From Gammaproteobacteria bacterium (GTDB lineage Bacteria > Pseudomonadota > Gammaproteobacteria > Thiohalomonadales > Thiohalomonadaceae), in assembly GCA_003252455.1 (NCBI GenBank), contig QKED01000033.1, positions 24,556 through 88,555 of the forward strand: a DNA stretch of 64,000 nucleotides, given 5' to 3'. Position numbers and translations under genes: made by a program. Positions 18,967-27,415 of this stretch are shown piece by piece (position 1 is the stretch's first letter; every line of letters begins with the position of its first letter). Under the pieces are notes generated by a model, which did not search any database, had not been told where the DNA came from, and worked only from the letters and a program-made list of their open reading frames with translations.

Positions 18967-20214
18967 CTACAGCTCGAAGAGCTTCTCGTCCGCGAACAGT
19001 TCGCTGGGTGTCTGGCGCGCGGTGATGAGCTGGGCGCGCGCGCCGTCGACCAGCACCTCCGCTGGGCGCGGGCGGGAGTTGTAGGTGGAGGCCATGCTGG
19101 CGCCGTAGGCCCCGGCGCTACGCACGGCGAGCAGGTCGCCCTCTTCCAGCACCAGTTCGCGCCCCTTGCCGATGAAGTCGCCGGTCTCGCAGATGGGGCC
19201 AACCAGGTCGTAGGCGCGCGGCGTGCCCTCGCGCGGCTGCACCGGCACGATGGCCTGCCAGGCGCCGTAGAGGGTGGGGCGGATGAGGTCGTTCATCGCC
19301 GCATCGACGATGGCGAAGTCTTTGTGCGCGGTGTGCTTGAGGTACTCGACGCGGGTCAGCAGCACCCCGGCGTTGCCGACGATGGCGCGGCCCGGTTCGA
19401 TCATCAGCTTGAGGCCGCGCTCGCCCATGCGCTCGATGAGCGGGGCGGCGTAGTCGCCGGGCAGCGGCGGGGTCTCGTCGCGGTACTGGATGCCGAGGCC
19501 GCCACCGAGGTCGAGGTGCTGCAGGGCGATGCCGCGCACCACCAGCTCGTCGACCAGCTTGAGCACACGTTCCATGGCGTCGACGAAGGGGGTCACCTGG
19601 GTGATCTGCGAGCCGATGTGGCAGTCGACGCCGACCAGCTCCAGATGGGCCATCTCCGCCGCGCGGGCGTAGACCTCGGGGGCGATGGCGATGTCGATGC
19701 CGAACTTGTTCTCTTTCAGGCCGGTGGAGATGTAGGGGTGGGTCTTGGCGTCCACGTCGGGGTTGACGCGCAGGGAGATGGGCGCGCGCACGCCGTGCGC
19801 CCCGGCCACCTCGTTGAGGCGCACAAGCTCGCTCTCGGACTCGACGTTGAAGCAGTGGATGCCCAGCTCCAGGGCGCGGGCCATCTCGTCGCGACGCTTG
19901 CCGACACCGGAGAAGAGCACCTTGGCCGGGTCGCCCCCGGCGGCCACCACGCGCTCCAGCTCACCCACCGAGACGATGTCGAAGCCGGCGCCGAGGCGCG
20001 CCAACAGATTGAGGATGGCGAGGTGCGAGTTGGCCTTCACCGCGTAGCAGACCAGATGCTCGACCCCGGCCAGGGCGGCATCGAAGGCGCGGTAGTGGCG
20101 CTCGATGGTGGCGCGGGAGTAGACGTAGGTCGGCGTGCCGTACTGCGCGGCGATGGCGGCGAGGTCGACCTCTTCGGCGCCAAGGCGCCCCTCGGTGTAG
20201 GTGAAGTAGTCCAT
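18967..20214 (-). CDS. lysA: diaminopimelate decarboxylase, 415 aa
   Basis: PLP enzyme that decarboxylates meso-diaminopimelate to L-lysine. The PLP lysine is Lys60 in VCYAVKANSHLAIL. Other family motifs include VDCHIGSQIT, LDLGGGLGIQY, the phosphate-binding MIEPGRAIVGNAG and the substrate-site VGPICETGDFIG. Length is normal for the family. The ATG overlaps the stop of the tiny lipoprotein gene by one base (TGATG), so translation is coupled to it. It belongs to the same pathway as dapF further along the strand. Confidence 0.97.
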   Translation of the reverse strand: MDYFTYTEGRLGAEEVDLAAIAAQYGTPTYVYSRATIERHYRAFDAALAGVEHLVCYAVKANSHLAILNLLARLGAGFDIVSVGELERVVAAGGDPAKVLFSGVGKRRDEMARALELGIHCFNVESESELVRLNEVAGAHGVRAPISLRVNPDVDAKTHPYISTGLKENKFGIDIAIAPEVYARAAEMAHLELVGVDCHIGSQITQVTPFVDAMERVLKLVDELVVRGIALQHLDLGGGLGIQYRDETPPLPGDYAAPLIERMGERGLKLMIEPGRAIVGNAGVLLTRVEYLKHTAHKDFAIVDAAMNDLIRPTLYGAWQAIVPVQPREGTPRAYDLVGPICETGDFIGKGRELVLEEGDLLAVRSAGAYGASMASTYNSRPRPAEVLVDGARAQLITARQTPSELFADEKLFEL

Positions 20215-20357
20215 CAGTTGGCCTTCTGTTGCGCGGTGGTGGGTTCGTCTTGCGGCAGGTAGAGGTCGCCCTTGGCGCCGCAGCCGGAGAGCATGCTCAT
20301 GATGCCGAGGGCGGCGATGACCGCCCAGAGGAGGTATTGGGCCCAGCAGGGTCGCAT
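20214..20357 (-). CDS. lptM: LptM/YifL-type small outer-membrane lipoprotein, 47 aa
   Basis: This short gene starts at the ATG at 20357 and ends one base into lysA. The product begins MRPCWAQYLLWAVIAALG and has the lipobox MLSGC (Cys26), then CGAKGDLYLPQDEP. This closely matches the CGLKGPLYLP core of LptM, which is lipidated and helps the LptDE lipopolysaccharide translocon to mature. LptM is typically encoded beside lysA/dapF in gammaproteobacteria, so context agrees. Only the first 15 or so mature residues are conserved in the family; the tail (TTAQQKAN) is short. Confidence 0.88.
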   Translation of the reverse strand: MRPCWAQYLLWAVIAALGIMSMLSGCGAKGDLYLPQDEPTTAQQKAN

Positions 20358-20539
20358 GGTGACTCTCGTATTAGGTGGGTTAAACGCTCAAGTATAGCGG
20401 GCCGCTCGGTGGCCTAGAAGCGGGTGAGCACGGAGCAAGCGGTTGTCGGCCACATGAGGCACGTAGGAGACGGAGATTGCTGAGGCGGGACGGGTCTTGC
20501 ACACCCGCCCGTTCGAGGGCCTCATTCCGCTCTTCATCT

Positions 20540-20563
20540 CTCCGTGTTCTCCGTGTCTCCGTG
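20540..20563. repeat. three CACGGAG repeats (minus strand) in the lptM-mscS gap
   Basis: Reading the plus strand, TCCGTG blocks recur at 20541, 20550 and 20558, giving CACGGAG copies at 8-9 base spacing on the minus strand. The gap 20358-20577 otherwise shows nothing recognisable. It resembles the 18884-18908 array. Confidence 0.5.
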
Positions 20564-20577
20564 GCCAATCCCAGCGT

Positions 20578-22872
20578 TTAAAACCCACCCGGCATCGAGC
20601 GCACATGCACATCGCGCTGCGGGAAGGGGATCTCGATGCCCTCGGCGCGGAAAGCGTCGTCGATGGCGAAGTTGAGGTCGGAGATGATGGTCAGGCGGTT
20701 GTCGACGTTGCTGATATAGCAGCGCAGCTCGAAGTCGAGGGCGCTGTCGCCGAAGCCACGAAAGAGCACCCAGGGCGGGCTCATGGAGCCGTCGATGACC
20801 ACGCCGGGGTGGCTCATGGCCACCTTGAGCAGGATCTGCTTCACCTTCTGCGTATCGGAGCCGTAGGCCACGCCGATGGGCACCTTGGCGCGTCCGAACT
20901 GGTCGCGCAACATCCAGTTGGTTACCTGGCCGGAGATGAGTTCGGAGTTGGGCACGATGACATCGGCGCGGTCGAAGGTCTGGATGATGGTCGAGCGGAT
21001 GCTGATCTGCCTCACGTAGCCCTCCGTCCCGCCGACGACGATCCAGTCGCCGGTACGCACCGGGCGCTCGAAGAGCAGGATGAGGCCGGAGACGAAGTTG
21101 TTGACCACGTTCTGCAGGCCGAAACCGATCCCCACCGAGAGGGCGCCAGCGATGATCGCCAGGTGCGAGAACTCGACACCGGCCACCGTGAGCGCCACCA
21201 GTACGGCGATGCCGTTGCCCAGGTAACCGCTCAGGGTGACGGTGGCCTCGCGCGCGCCCCGGTCGAGGTTGGTGTAGCGCAGCCAGCGGCGCTCCAGTTG
21301 GCGCTTAAAGCTGCGCGTGGCGGCACTGATGAGCAGCATCACCACCACCGCCAACAGCAGTTTGGTCGGCACCACGGTGAGGCTGCCGAGGGCGAAGCCG
21401 TCGAACAGATAGCTGAACAGCAGCTCACTGCCGCGCCCGCTCAACCCCCAGAAGCGCGAGATGAGCAACACGGCACCGCCCCAGAGCAGGATGGTCACCA
21501 CCAGGCGGATCATCAGCCGCCCATGGAAGCCCTTGCCGGGCGCGATGGCGAGGATGCTGCGCAGCCGCTGGTGCCACTTCAGACGCCCCTCGTCGAGGCC
21601 GTCGAGGGTCTCGTCGAGCTGATTGCTGAGAAACAGGGTGGCACCGAGCACCAGCAGGCTGCCGCTGAAGGCGACGAAGAGGAACTGGGCCAGATTCAGG
21701 TAACCGAGCCACTCGGTGAAGAGGATACCGACCAGCAGCAGCGCAAAGACGACCCGCAACCGAGCGGTGGCCATCAACGGCAGCAGCGCCCCGAGCTGCA
21801 CGAAGAGCAGCAGCAGGTTGAGCAGCAGCAGCGGGGTGTAGATGGCCCGCACCAACTGCTCGCTGGCCGGTGCGAGGGCCCCGGCGAGGCCACTGTAGAA
21901 GAGCAGATATCCCCCCATCAGCAGCCACAACAGGGGCAGGGTGAGCCGCCGCAGGCGCAACGCCACCCGTTCATCCAGATAGGGGTTGATGCGCAGCTCG
22001 CCGCAGGGGCCGAGCAGGGCGCGCAGTAGGCAGCCCGTGGCGAGGGCGCCGGCGAGCGCCACCGCCACCTCGGCGACCATCGGCAGGGTCAGGGTCGGAC
22101 CGTTGCCGAAGGCGAGATAGAGACCGGGCAGGCCGAGCAGGAGCAGCGCGGGGAGGCGGCGCGCGAGACACAGGCGCAGCCCGTAGCTGAGCCAGGGGCC
22201 GCTGGCGGGGTCATCCGGCAGGCCGTGGTGCGGCGCCACCAGGGGGCGCAGCAGCCAGCCGAAGAGCAGGCCGAAAAGGGCGAGAAAGAGCAGCGTGGCG
22301 CGTTGGTGCTGACCCAGCTCACCGAGCCCGCCCTCGTCCAGCAGGTACTGGGGCAGATTGACCGTGTCTCTGGGCAACATCCACAACCCATCGCCGAGTA
22401 CCACCCAGATCGGTGAGCGCCGCTCGGAGAGGTGGCGGGTGAGGCTGCTGTCGCGCAGCGCGGCGGCGCGCTCGGCCAGCTCACTGCTGCGCAGGACGAT
22501 GAGGCGACAGCGGTCGAGGCGGGCGCTGATCTCCCCCTTGCGCGCCTTCAGCTCGGTACGCTTGGCCAGCACCTGCAGCGACTCGTGCCCACTCGGTTCA
22601 CCGAGCACCTGCAGGTCCGCCTCGCTCTCCGCCAGTGCCTGTTGCCCCCCCTGCACACACCCCTGCGCCTGTTCGCGGTAGCGCATCCCCTCGCGCCACA
22701 ACCCCCCCAGGGAGGCGCTACCGCCCAGGGCCGCCTCCTCCAGCGCCCGGTCCATCGCCTGCAGACGCTGCTCCAGTTGCATCAGCGTCGCCTCGTCGAC
22801 CTCGGCGCACAGCGGCGCGGCGCCCCAGACAAAGAGCAGAGAGACAAGCAACAGAACAGGTAGGCGGGGCAT
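20578..22872 (-). CDS. large MscS-family mechanosensitive channel, 764 aa
   Basis: The start at 22872 gives a signal peptide (LPVLLLVSLLFVWGAAPLCA) and has GGGGAGAGG upstream; a longer frame is rejected. A periplasmic helical region (about 25-190) with predicted coiled coil precedes a many-helix membrane block. The MscS pore and beta domain occupy about 540-750, with the diagnostic GIGFGLQNVVNNFVSGLILL and later RADVIVPNSELISGQVTNW. This layout matches the long MscK/MscM-like channels that open under hypo-osmotic stress. It is the last gene on this strand before the lptM region. Confidence 0.9.
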   Translation of the reverse strand: MPRLPVLLLVSLLFVWGAAPLCAEVDEATLMQLEQRLQAMDRALEEAALGGSASLGGLWREGMRYREQAQGCVQGGQQALAESEADLQVLGEPSGHESLQVLAKRTELKARKGEISARLDRCRLIVLRSSELAERAAALRDSSLTRHLSERRSPIWVVLGDGLWMLPRDTVNLPQYLLDEGGLGELGQHQRATLLFLALFGLLFGWLLRPLVAPHHGLPDDPASGPWLSYGLRLCLARRLPALLLLGLPGLYLAFGNGPTLTLPMVAEVAVALAGALATGCLLRALLGPCGELRINPYLDERVALRLRRLTLPLLWLLMGGYLLFYSGLAGALAPASEQLVRAIYTPLLLLNLLLLFVQLGALLPLMATARLRVVFALLLVGILFTEWLGYLNLAQFLFVAFSGSLLVLGATLFLSNQLDETLDGLDEGRLKWHQRLRSILAIAPGKGFHGRLMIRLVVTILLWGGAVLLISRFWGLSGRGSELLFSYLFDGFALGSLTVVPTKLLLAVVVMLLISAATRSFKRQLERRWLRYTNLDRGAREATVTLSGYLGNGIAVLVALTVAGVEFSHLAIIAGALSVGIGFGLQNVVNNFVSGLILLFERPVRTGDWIVVGGTEGYVRQISIRSTIIQTFDRADVIVPNSELISGQVTNWMLRDQFGRAKVPIGVAYGSDTQKVKQILLKVAMSHPGVVIDGSMSPPWVLFRGFGDSALDFELRCYISNVDNRLTIISDLNFAIDDAFRAEGIEIPFPQRDVHVRSMPGGF

Positions 22873-22954
22873 ACGCCTCTCCCCGGGCGTGGCGGACAAT
22901 GGGGCTAAATTACCACCGCCGATGGGCGCAGTTGAAGGAAGTCGCCCAGCAGAA

Positions 22955-23125
22955 TCAGGAGAGCAGGGAGGAGAAGAGGGTGGGCTGCAGGAACCAAGCG
23001 AGGCCCAGGCCACAGGCGACGAGCAGCGTCAGCCAAAAGGTCCAACGCCGATAGAGGGGTTTACGAGTGGCAAACAGACGCCGCTTGTTGAGCTGGCGTC
23101 GGGCCTTGTATAGGTCATCGCTCAT
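22955..23125 (-). CDS. small single-pass membrane protein, 56 aa
   Basis: A 57-codon frame starts at the ATG at 23125. The product has a very basic N-terminal half (KARRQLNKRRLFATRKPLYRR) and one transmembrane helix (about 29-46, WTFWLTLLVACGLGLAWFL). This gives an N-in topology by the positive-inside rule. An AGGA lies 8 bases upstream, within a short inverted repeat (TAGGAT / ATCCTA, 23125-23138) that may partly mask it. It is transcribed towards the MscS gene, 82 bases away, and may be its operon partner. Family unknown. Confidence 0.65.
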   Translation of the reverse strand: MSDDLYKARRQLNKRRLFATRKPLYRRWTFWLTLLVACGLGLAWFLQPTLFSSLLS

Positions 23126-23270
23126 AGGATTTATCCTACGGCAAGTAGGGGCGTCCTAGCCATGGAAAAATTGTTACAAAACAAGCCCCCACACACGCCC
23201 CGCGGGGCGCTATCCATGGCTGGCGTGGCTGCCTAAAATAGAGCCCCCTCGCCCCCTTCAGGTACCCCCC

Positions 23271-25280
23271 GTGTCCGGACTCAATCCCAGGCAACAGGCC
23301 GCCCTCCTGGCCATCGACGGCCCCGTGCTGGTGCTCGCCGGTGCCGGTAGCGGCAAGACCCGCGTCATCACGCAGAAGATCGCCTACCTGATCCAGCAGT
23401 GCGGCTACAACCCACGCCACATCGCCGCCGTCACCTTCACCAACAAGGCGGCGCGCGAGATGAAGGCGCGCGTGGGCAAGTTATTGAAGGGCAAGGAGTC
23501 CCACGGGCTGCGCGTATCCACCTTCCACACCTTGGGGCTCGAAATCATCCGCCGCGAGATCCAGACCCTCGGCTACAAGCCTGGCTTCTCCATCTTCGAC
23601 GCCGCCGACGCCATGGGGCTGATCAAGGAGCTGGGGCGCCGCGAGGGCACGGGTGATGGCGAGGAGGAGAAGCAACTGCAGTGGCAGATCTCCCACTGGA
23701 AGAACGCCTTCGTCGACCCCGAACAGGCGCTGCGCGAGGCGGTGAGCGATCAGGCCACCCGCGCCGCCCTGCTCTACGCCCAGTACAACCGCCACCTCAA
23801 GGCCTACAACGCGGTCGACTTCGACGACCTGATTATGCTCCCGGTGCAGCTCTTCGAGCGCGAGCCGGAGATATTGCAGCAGTGGCAGAACCGCATCCGC
23901 TATCTGCTGGTGGACGAGTACCAGGACACCAACGCCACCCAGTATCGCCTGGTGCAGCTGCTGGTCGGGCTCAGCGCGCGCTTCACCGTGGTGGGCGACG
24001 ACGACCAATCCATCTACGCCTGGCGCGGCGCGCAGCCGGAGAACCTCGCCCTACTCCAGCGCGACTTCCCCGGCCTCAAGGTGATCAAGCTGGAGCAGAA
24101 CTACCGCTCCATGGGGCGCATCCTCAAGGCCGCCAACCAGCTCATCGCCAACAACGAGCACGTCTTCGAGAAGCGCCTGTGGAGCGAGCTGGGCCACGGC
24201 GAGCCGCTGCGCATCATCCAGGCGGCGGACGACGAGGACGAGGCGCAGCGCGTGGTCAGCGAGATCATCCACCACAAGTTCCAGCACAAGGCCGACTTCG
24301 GCGACTTCGCCATCCTCTACCGTGGCAACCACCAGTCGCGCATCTTCGAAAAGGCCCTGCGCGAACAGCGCATCCCCTACACCATCAGCGGCTCCACCTC
24401 CTTCTTCTCGCACACCGAGGTGAAGGACATCATGGCCTACCTGCGGCTGGTGACGAACCCCGACGACGACGCCGCCTTCCTGCGCGTGATCAACACCCCC
24501 AGGCGCGAGATCGGCCCCACCACCCTGGAGAAGCTCGGCGGCTACGCCATGAACCGGGGCATCAGCCTCTTCACCGCCTGCTTCGAGTTAGGTCTCGCCC
24601 AGCACCTGCCCGAGCGTGCCGTCGAGCGCCTGCGCGGCTTCGCCGAGTGGCTGGTGGACATCGCCCATCGCGCCGACAAGGGCGATCGCATGGCCGCCGT
24701 GCGCGACCTGGTGCACGAGATCGACTACCGCAACTGGCTGCAAGACTCCAGCCGCGACCTCAAGCAGGCCGAGCGGCGCGTGCAGAACATCGAGGAGCTG
24801 ATCGAGTGGATCGGCCGCATGCACGAGCAGGAGGGCAACGACCCGCCGCTCACCGACCTGGTGGCCAAGCTCACCCTGTTCGACATCATGGACCGCAACG
24901 ACAGCGACGAGGGCGAGGGCACCGTGCGCCTGATGACCCTGCACGCCGCCAAGGGGCTGGAGTTCCCCCACGTCTTCCTCGTCGGCATGGAGGAGGAGCT
25001 GCTACCGCACCGGGTCAGCATCGAAGAGGAGAACATCGCTGAAGAGCGCCGCCTAGCATATGTGGGCATCACCCGCGCCCAACGCACCCTGACCATGACC
25101 CTGGCGGCCAAGCGCAGAAGAGGCGGCGAGATGGTGCGCTGCGAACCGAGTCGCTTCCTCGACGAACTACCGCCGGAGGATATCCAGTGGGAGGGCAAGG
25201 GGGTGGAGCTGGACCCGGATACGCGCCAGGCGCGGGGCAAGGCGCATCTGGCCAATCTGCGCGGGTTGTTGGGGCAGTAG
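23271..25280 (+). CDS. rep: ATP-dependent DNA helicase Rep (UvrD family), 669 aa
   Basis: SF1A 3'-5' helicase that helps replication forks pass protein roadblocks. Walker A is VLAGAGSGKTRVIT, motif Ia AVTFTNKAAREMKARV, Walker B LLVDEYQDTNATQY, motif III VVGDDDQSIYAWRGA, and motifs V-VI VRLMTLHAAKGLEFPHVF and EERRLAYVGITRAQ. The length is close to E. coli Rep. The start is a GTG at 23271 reading SGLNPRQQAALLAIDGPVLV, which aligns with the family start; the Shine-Dalgarno is weak. It is convergent with the RES toxin locus. Confidence 0.96.
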   Translation: MSGLNPRQQAALLAIDGPVLVLAGAGSGKTRVITQKIAYLIQQCGYNPRHIAAVTFTNKAAREMKARVGKLLKGKESHGLRVSTFHTLGLEIIRREIQTLGYKPGFSIFDAADAMGLIKELGRREGTGDGEEEKQLQWQISHWKNAFVDPEQALREAVSDQATRAALLYAQYNRHLKAYNAVDFDDLIMLPVQLFEREPEILQQWQNRIRYLLVDEYQDTNATQYRLVQLLVGLSARFTVVGDDDQSIYAWRGAQPENLALLQRDFPGLKVIKLEQNYRSMGRILKAANQLIANNEHVFEKRLWSELGHGEPLRIIQAADDEDEAQRVVSEIIHHKFQHKADFGDFAILYRGNHQSRIFEKALREQRIPYTISGSTSFFSHTEVKDIMAYLRLVTNPDDDAAFLRVINTPRREIGPTTLEKLGGYAMNRGISLFTACFELGLAQHLPERAVERLRGFAEWLVDIAHRADKGDRMAAVRDLVHEIDYRNWLQDSSRDLKQAERRVQNIEELIEWIGRMHEQEGNDPPLTDLVAKLTLFDIMDRNDSDEGEGTVRLMTLHAAKGLEFPHVFLVGMEEELLPHRVSIEEENIAEERRLAYVGITRAQRTLTMTLAAKRRRGGEMVRCEPSRFLDELPPEDIQWEGKGVELDPDTRQARGKAHLANLRGLLGQ

Positions 25281-25299
25281 GCGAGTTCACCCCACCGTT

Positions 25300-26056
25300 T
25301 CACGTCGCAGCTTGCGGAAGGCTCCCATCCACGCTGAACTGCTCCAGCCCAAAACACAGCGCACGCCCCAGCCCGCGTGCAGTAAAGGCCACCTGCCGCC
25401 CATCGGTGCGACAGAGCCACGCCTGCTCGGCCAGCGGGCGCTGATCGGCGAGTGCCGTCGGGTGAAAGAGACCCACATTGGTGCCGAGCGCAGGGCAGCG
25501 CGCCGAAGGGTATTCGAACGCCTCGACACCCGCATCGCGCATCTGTCTGCCCAATGCTTGAGTGGCACGATAATCCACGGGATTCATCAGCGCAGGGCGA
25601 TGGTCGAGACACGCCTGGTCTTGCAGACGCAGGCCGCGCTCGCTCGCGTAGGCGGCCTCGAAGAGGGTGTGTTGGCTGGTATAGGGTGCGCTGGGCGCCT
25701 CGGCCATGCCGTATGCCGTACCAGAAGAGCAGCCGGTAGTAGGCCGACTCCGCCAGGGCGGTCTCGGCACTGAGTGCGCCGTAGAAGATGCTCGGCTCGT
25801 AGCGCCCGCCAAAACGCGAGCCGTGGCGCAGGGGCGGGTAGCGAAACGGGGTACGCAGAAGATAGTGGAGACCCTCACTCCCCGCTCGATACGCGGGCTT
25901 GGAATTGTCGAGCAGGGTCTCTAGCAGACTCTGCTCGTCGAGGTCGTCGACCAGACCCTGAGTGGCCACCTGCTCTTGGCTCTCGACCAAGCGAAAGAGG
26001 ATACCGTCGAGGGGCACGAAGGGACGCCCAGCCCCGCACACCTGCCACAAGGGCAC
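25300..26056 (-). pseudogene. RES-domain toxin gene, frameshifted by a 7-bp tandem duplication
   Basis: The frame starting with GTG at 26056 encodes the N-terminal half of a RES-domain protein (PFRYPPLRHGSRFGGRYEPS, then SAETALAESAYYRLLFWYG). After that it shifts out of frame. The C-terminal half continues one base over (ASERGLRLQDQACLDHRPAL to FSVDGSLPQAAT) and stops at 25300. The break lies exactly in a tandem duplication, TGCCGTA TGCCGTA on the plus strand (25707-25720). Removing one copy gives an uninterrupted 249-aa protein. RES toxins of Xre-RES modules degrade NAD+. The start lies 2 bases after the antitoxin stop. Confidence 0.85.
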
Positions 26057-26058
26057 GG

Positions 26059-26412
26059 CTAGACCTTGCCGCGCATGGCGTCGAGGTAGCCGACCAGCTC
26101 GACCAGGCTAGCGATGGTATGGACCTGCTCGGCGGGTATGCCGCCGGTGTGGTGGTTGGCGGTGCGCATCCAGTGACGCATCGCCTCACCTTCGCCCCCG
26201 ACCAGTACAAACAGGCTGCGATAGAGGCGGATCAGCAGCAGCGCCAACTCGCCCGCCTTGTCGTGCGGGTCGATACCGCGCTGGAAGATGGAGCGATCTC
26301 GCCCGAGGATGCGGGCGGTTTCACTCTGGGTGAAACCGAGCGCCTTACCTGCGCGGTCGGTGGCCTTGGCTAAGACGGCGCGCTCGTCGGCCTGGGGTTT
26401 GGGAGCTAGCAT
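26059..26412 (-). CDS. Xre/MbcA/ParS-type antitoxin, 117 aa
   Basis: The N-terminal helix-turn-helix region (ALGFTQSETARILGRDRSIF) and the C-terminal MbcA/ParS-like part (LIRLYRSLFVLVGGEGEAMR, then HTGGIPAEQVHTIASLVELV) match antitoxins of Xre-RES modules. These neutralise the NAD-consuming toxin and repress their own promoter. It precedes the RES gene with a 2-base gap, as expected. The antitoxin is intact although the toxin is frameshifted. The ribosome binding site is weak. An extended -10 promoter overlapping inverted repeats lies at 26436-26457. Confidence 0.88.
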   Translation of the reverse strand: MLAPKPQADERAVLAKATDRAGKALGFTQSETARILGRDRSIFQRGIDPHDKAGELALLLIRLYRSLFVLVGGEGEAMRHWMRTANHHTGGIPAEQVHTIASLVELVGYLDAMRGKV

Positions 26413-26435
26413 GCGGGATCCAACCGGAGATTTTG

Positions 26436-26457
26436 TTGCTTATGCAGCAATATAGCA
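26436..26457 (-). promoter_or_regulatory. promoter and candidate operator of the toxin-antitoxin locus
   Basis: On the minus strand TGCTATATT is an extended -10. It is followed directly by the inverted repeat TTGCT-GCATA-AGCAA (plus-strand 26436-26450), with further AGCAG half-sites alongside. Xre-type antitoxins bind such repeats to autoregulate. Binding here is inferred. Confidence 0.5.
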
Positions 26458-26466
26458 GCCTGTGAT

Positions 26467-26973
26467 GATAAATCCACGAACTCCTGTCCCGGAGGAGCAC
26501 CCACCTAGCCACTCTGATCTTCGCCTTGCTGCGCGAGGCGCACGGGCCGGTAGATCCATGCTCCCAGCGAAGCCCCCTCTCACAAGCCCACGGCTTGTGA
26601 GGGAGGCTTCGGTCGAAGGGTGATAAATCAAGCCGTTGGCTTGATGCTCCAATGCGCAGCTCCCCCTGGAAGGAGCGCTCTCCTGGCCGCTTCGCCGCCG
26701 CAGGCGGCTCTTCGCCTCGCTCGGCAAGGCCGCACAGGCCGGGAGATCCATGCTCACAGCGAAGCCCGCTGGAGCCACAAGCCCACGGCTTGTGAGAGGG
26801 GGCTTCGCTCGAAGGGTGATAAATCAAGCCGTTGGCTTGATGCTCCAATGCGCAGCTCCCCCTGGGAGGAGCACTCCCCCGACCGCTCCGCCGCCGCAGG
26901 CGGCTCTTCGCCTCGCTACGCGACGCCGCATAGGCAGGGAGACCCGTGCTCCCAGCCTCCGCAGAGAACCCAT
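26467..26973. repeat. noncoding array of about 195-bp direct repeats with internal hairpins
   Basis: Three head-to-tail units begin with GATAAATC at 26467, 26622 and 26818. The second is 196 bp long. The first is diverged and shortened to 155 bp; the third is partial. Each carries up to three hairpins: CTCACAAGCC-cac-GGCTTGTGAG (around 26579-26601 and its copy near 26776), TCAAGCC-gtt-GGCTTGA, and GCCGCC-gca-GGCGGC. Frames that run through the array simply mirror the repeat and show no protein family. It fills most of the 704-bp gap between the antitoxin gene and the gene ending at 27117. Confidence 0.8.
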
Positions 26974-27116
26974 TTTCAAACAGGTCTACGGGAAAGAGCG
27001 CTAACGACAACCCAGCCCATTCAGCAGCACGCCTCTGACCTGACTACTTCAGGCACGTCTGCGCGCAGCAGGGGCAAACGGCTCGCCCGCGCAGGGTCTG
27101 CCAAGCAAACAGCGGT

Positions 27117-27389
27117 TCACGCCAACCGCGAGTAAGGGCACTGTCTTCCTGCTCCTGGACCAACAGCCGCGAGTAGACCCGACAACCGCAGTGTCTGCAT
27201 TTGGCGAAATACTAACGTGGCGATGCGCCCTATACCGAGGGGTACAAAAAAATAGATTACGTCCGGCTCCAGCAGACACGGGGCCAAGAGTACAAAGCCA
27301 AGTAACGCTAGGGCACCGAGGCTACCGGTAAGGATGATCCAGGCGGCGAGATAGAGTACCGCCTTGTTATAGCACTGAGGTCTCTGCAT
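27117..27389 (-). CDS. small membrane protein, about 90 aa
   Basis: The sequence has two hydrophobic segments (AVLYLAAWIILTGSLGALAL and LLAPCLLEPDVIYFFVPLGI) and a basic C-terminus. I do not recognise a family. The ATG at 27389 has AGGGAAGG just upstream. A GTG at 27416 would overlap the previous stop (TAGTG) and add nine residues, so coupled translation from there is possible. It is downstream of the coiled-coil gene on the same strand. Confidence 0.6.
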   Translation of the reverse strand: MQRPQCYNKAVLYLAAWIILTGSLGALALLGFVLLAPCLLEPDVIYFFVPLGIGRIATLVFRQMQTLRLSGLLAAVGPGAGRQCPYSRLA

Positions 27390-27415
27390 ATGCCTTCCCT
27401 GGCTCGCCCCAACCA

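Noticed and set aside
26345..27010. 221-codon minus-strand frame running through the repeat array
   Set aside because: Its protein sequence only echoes the DNA repeat, overlaps the antitoxin start and shows no family.
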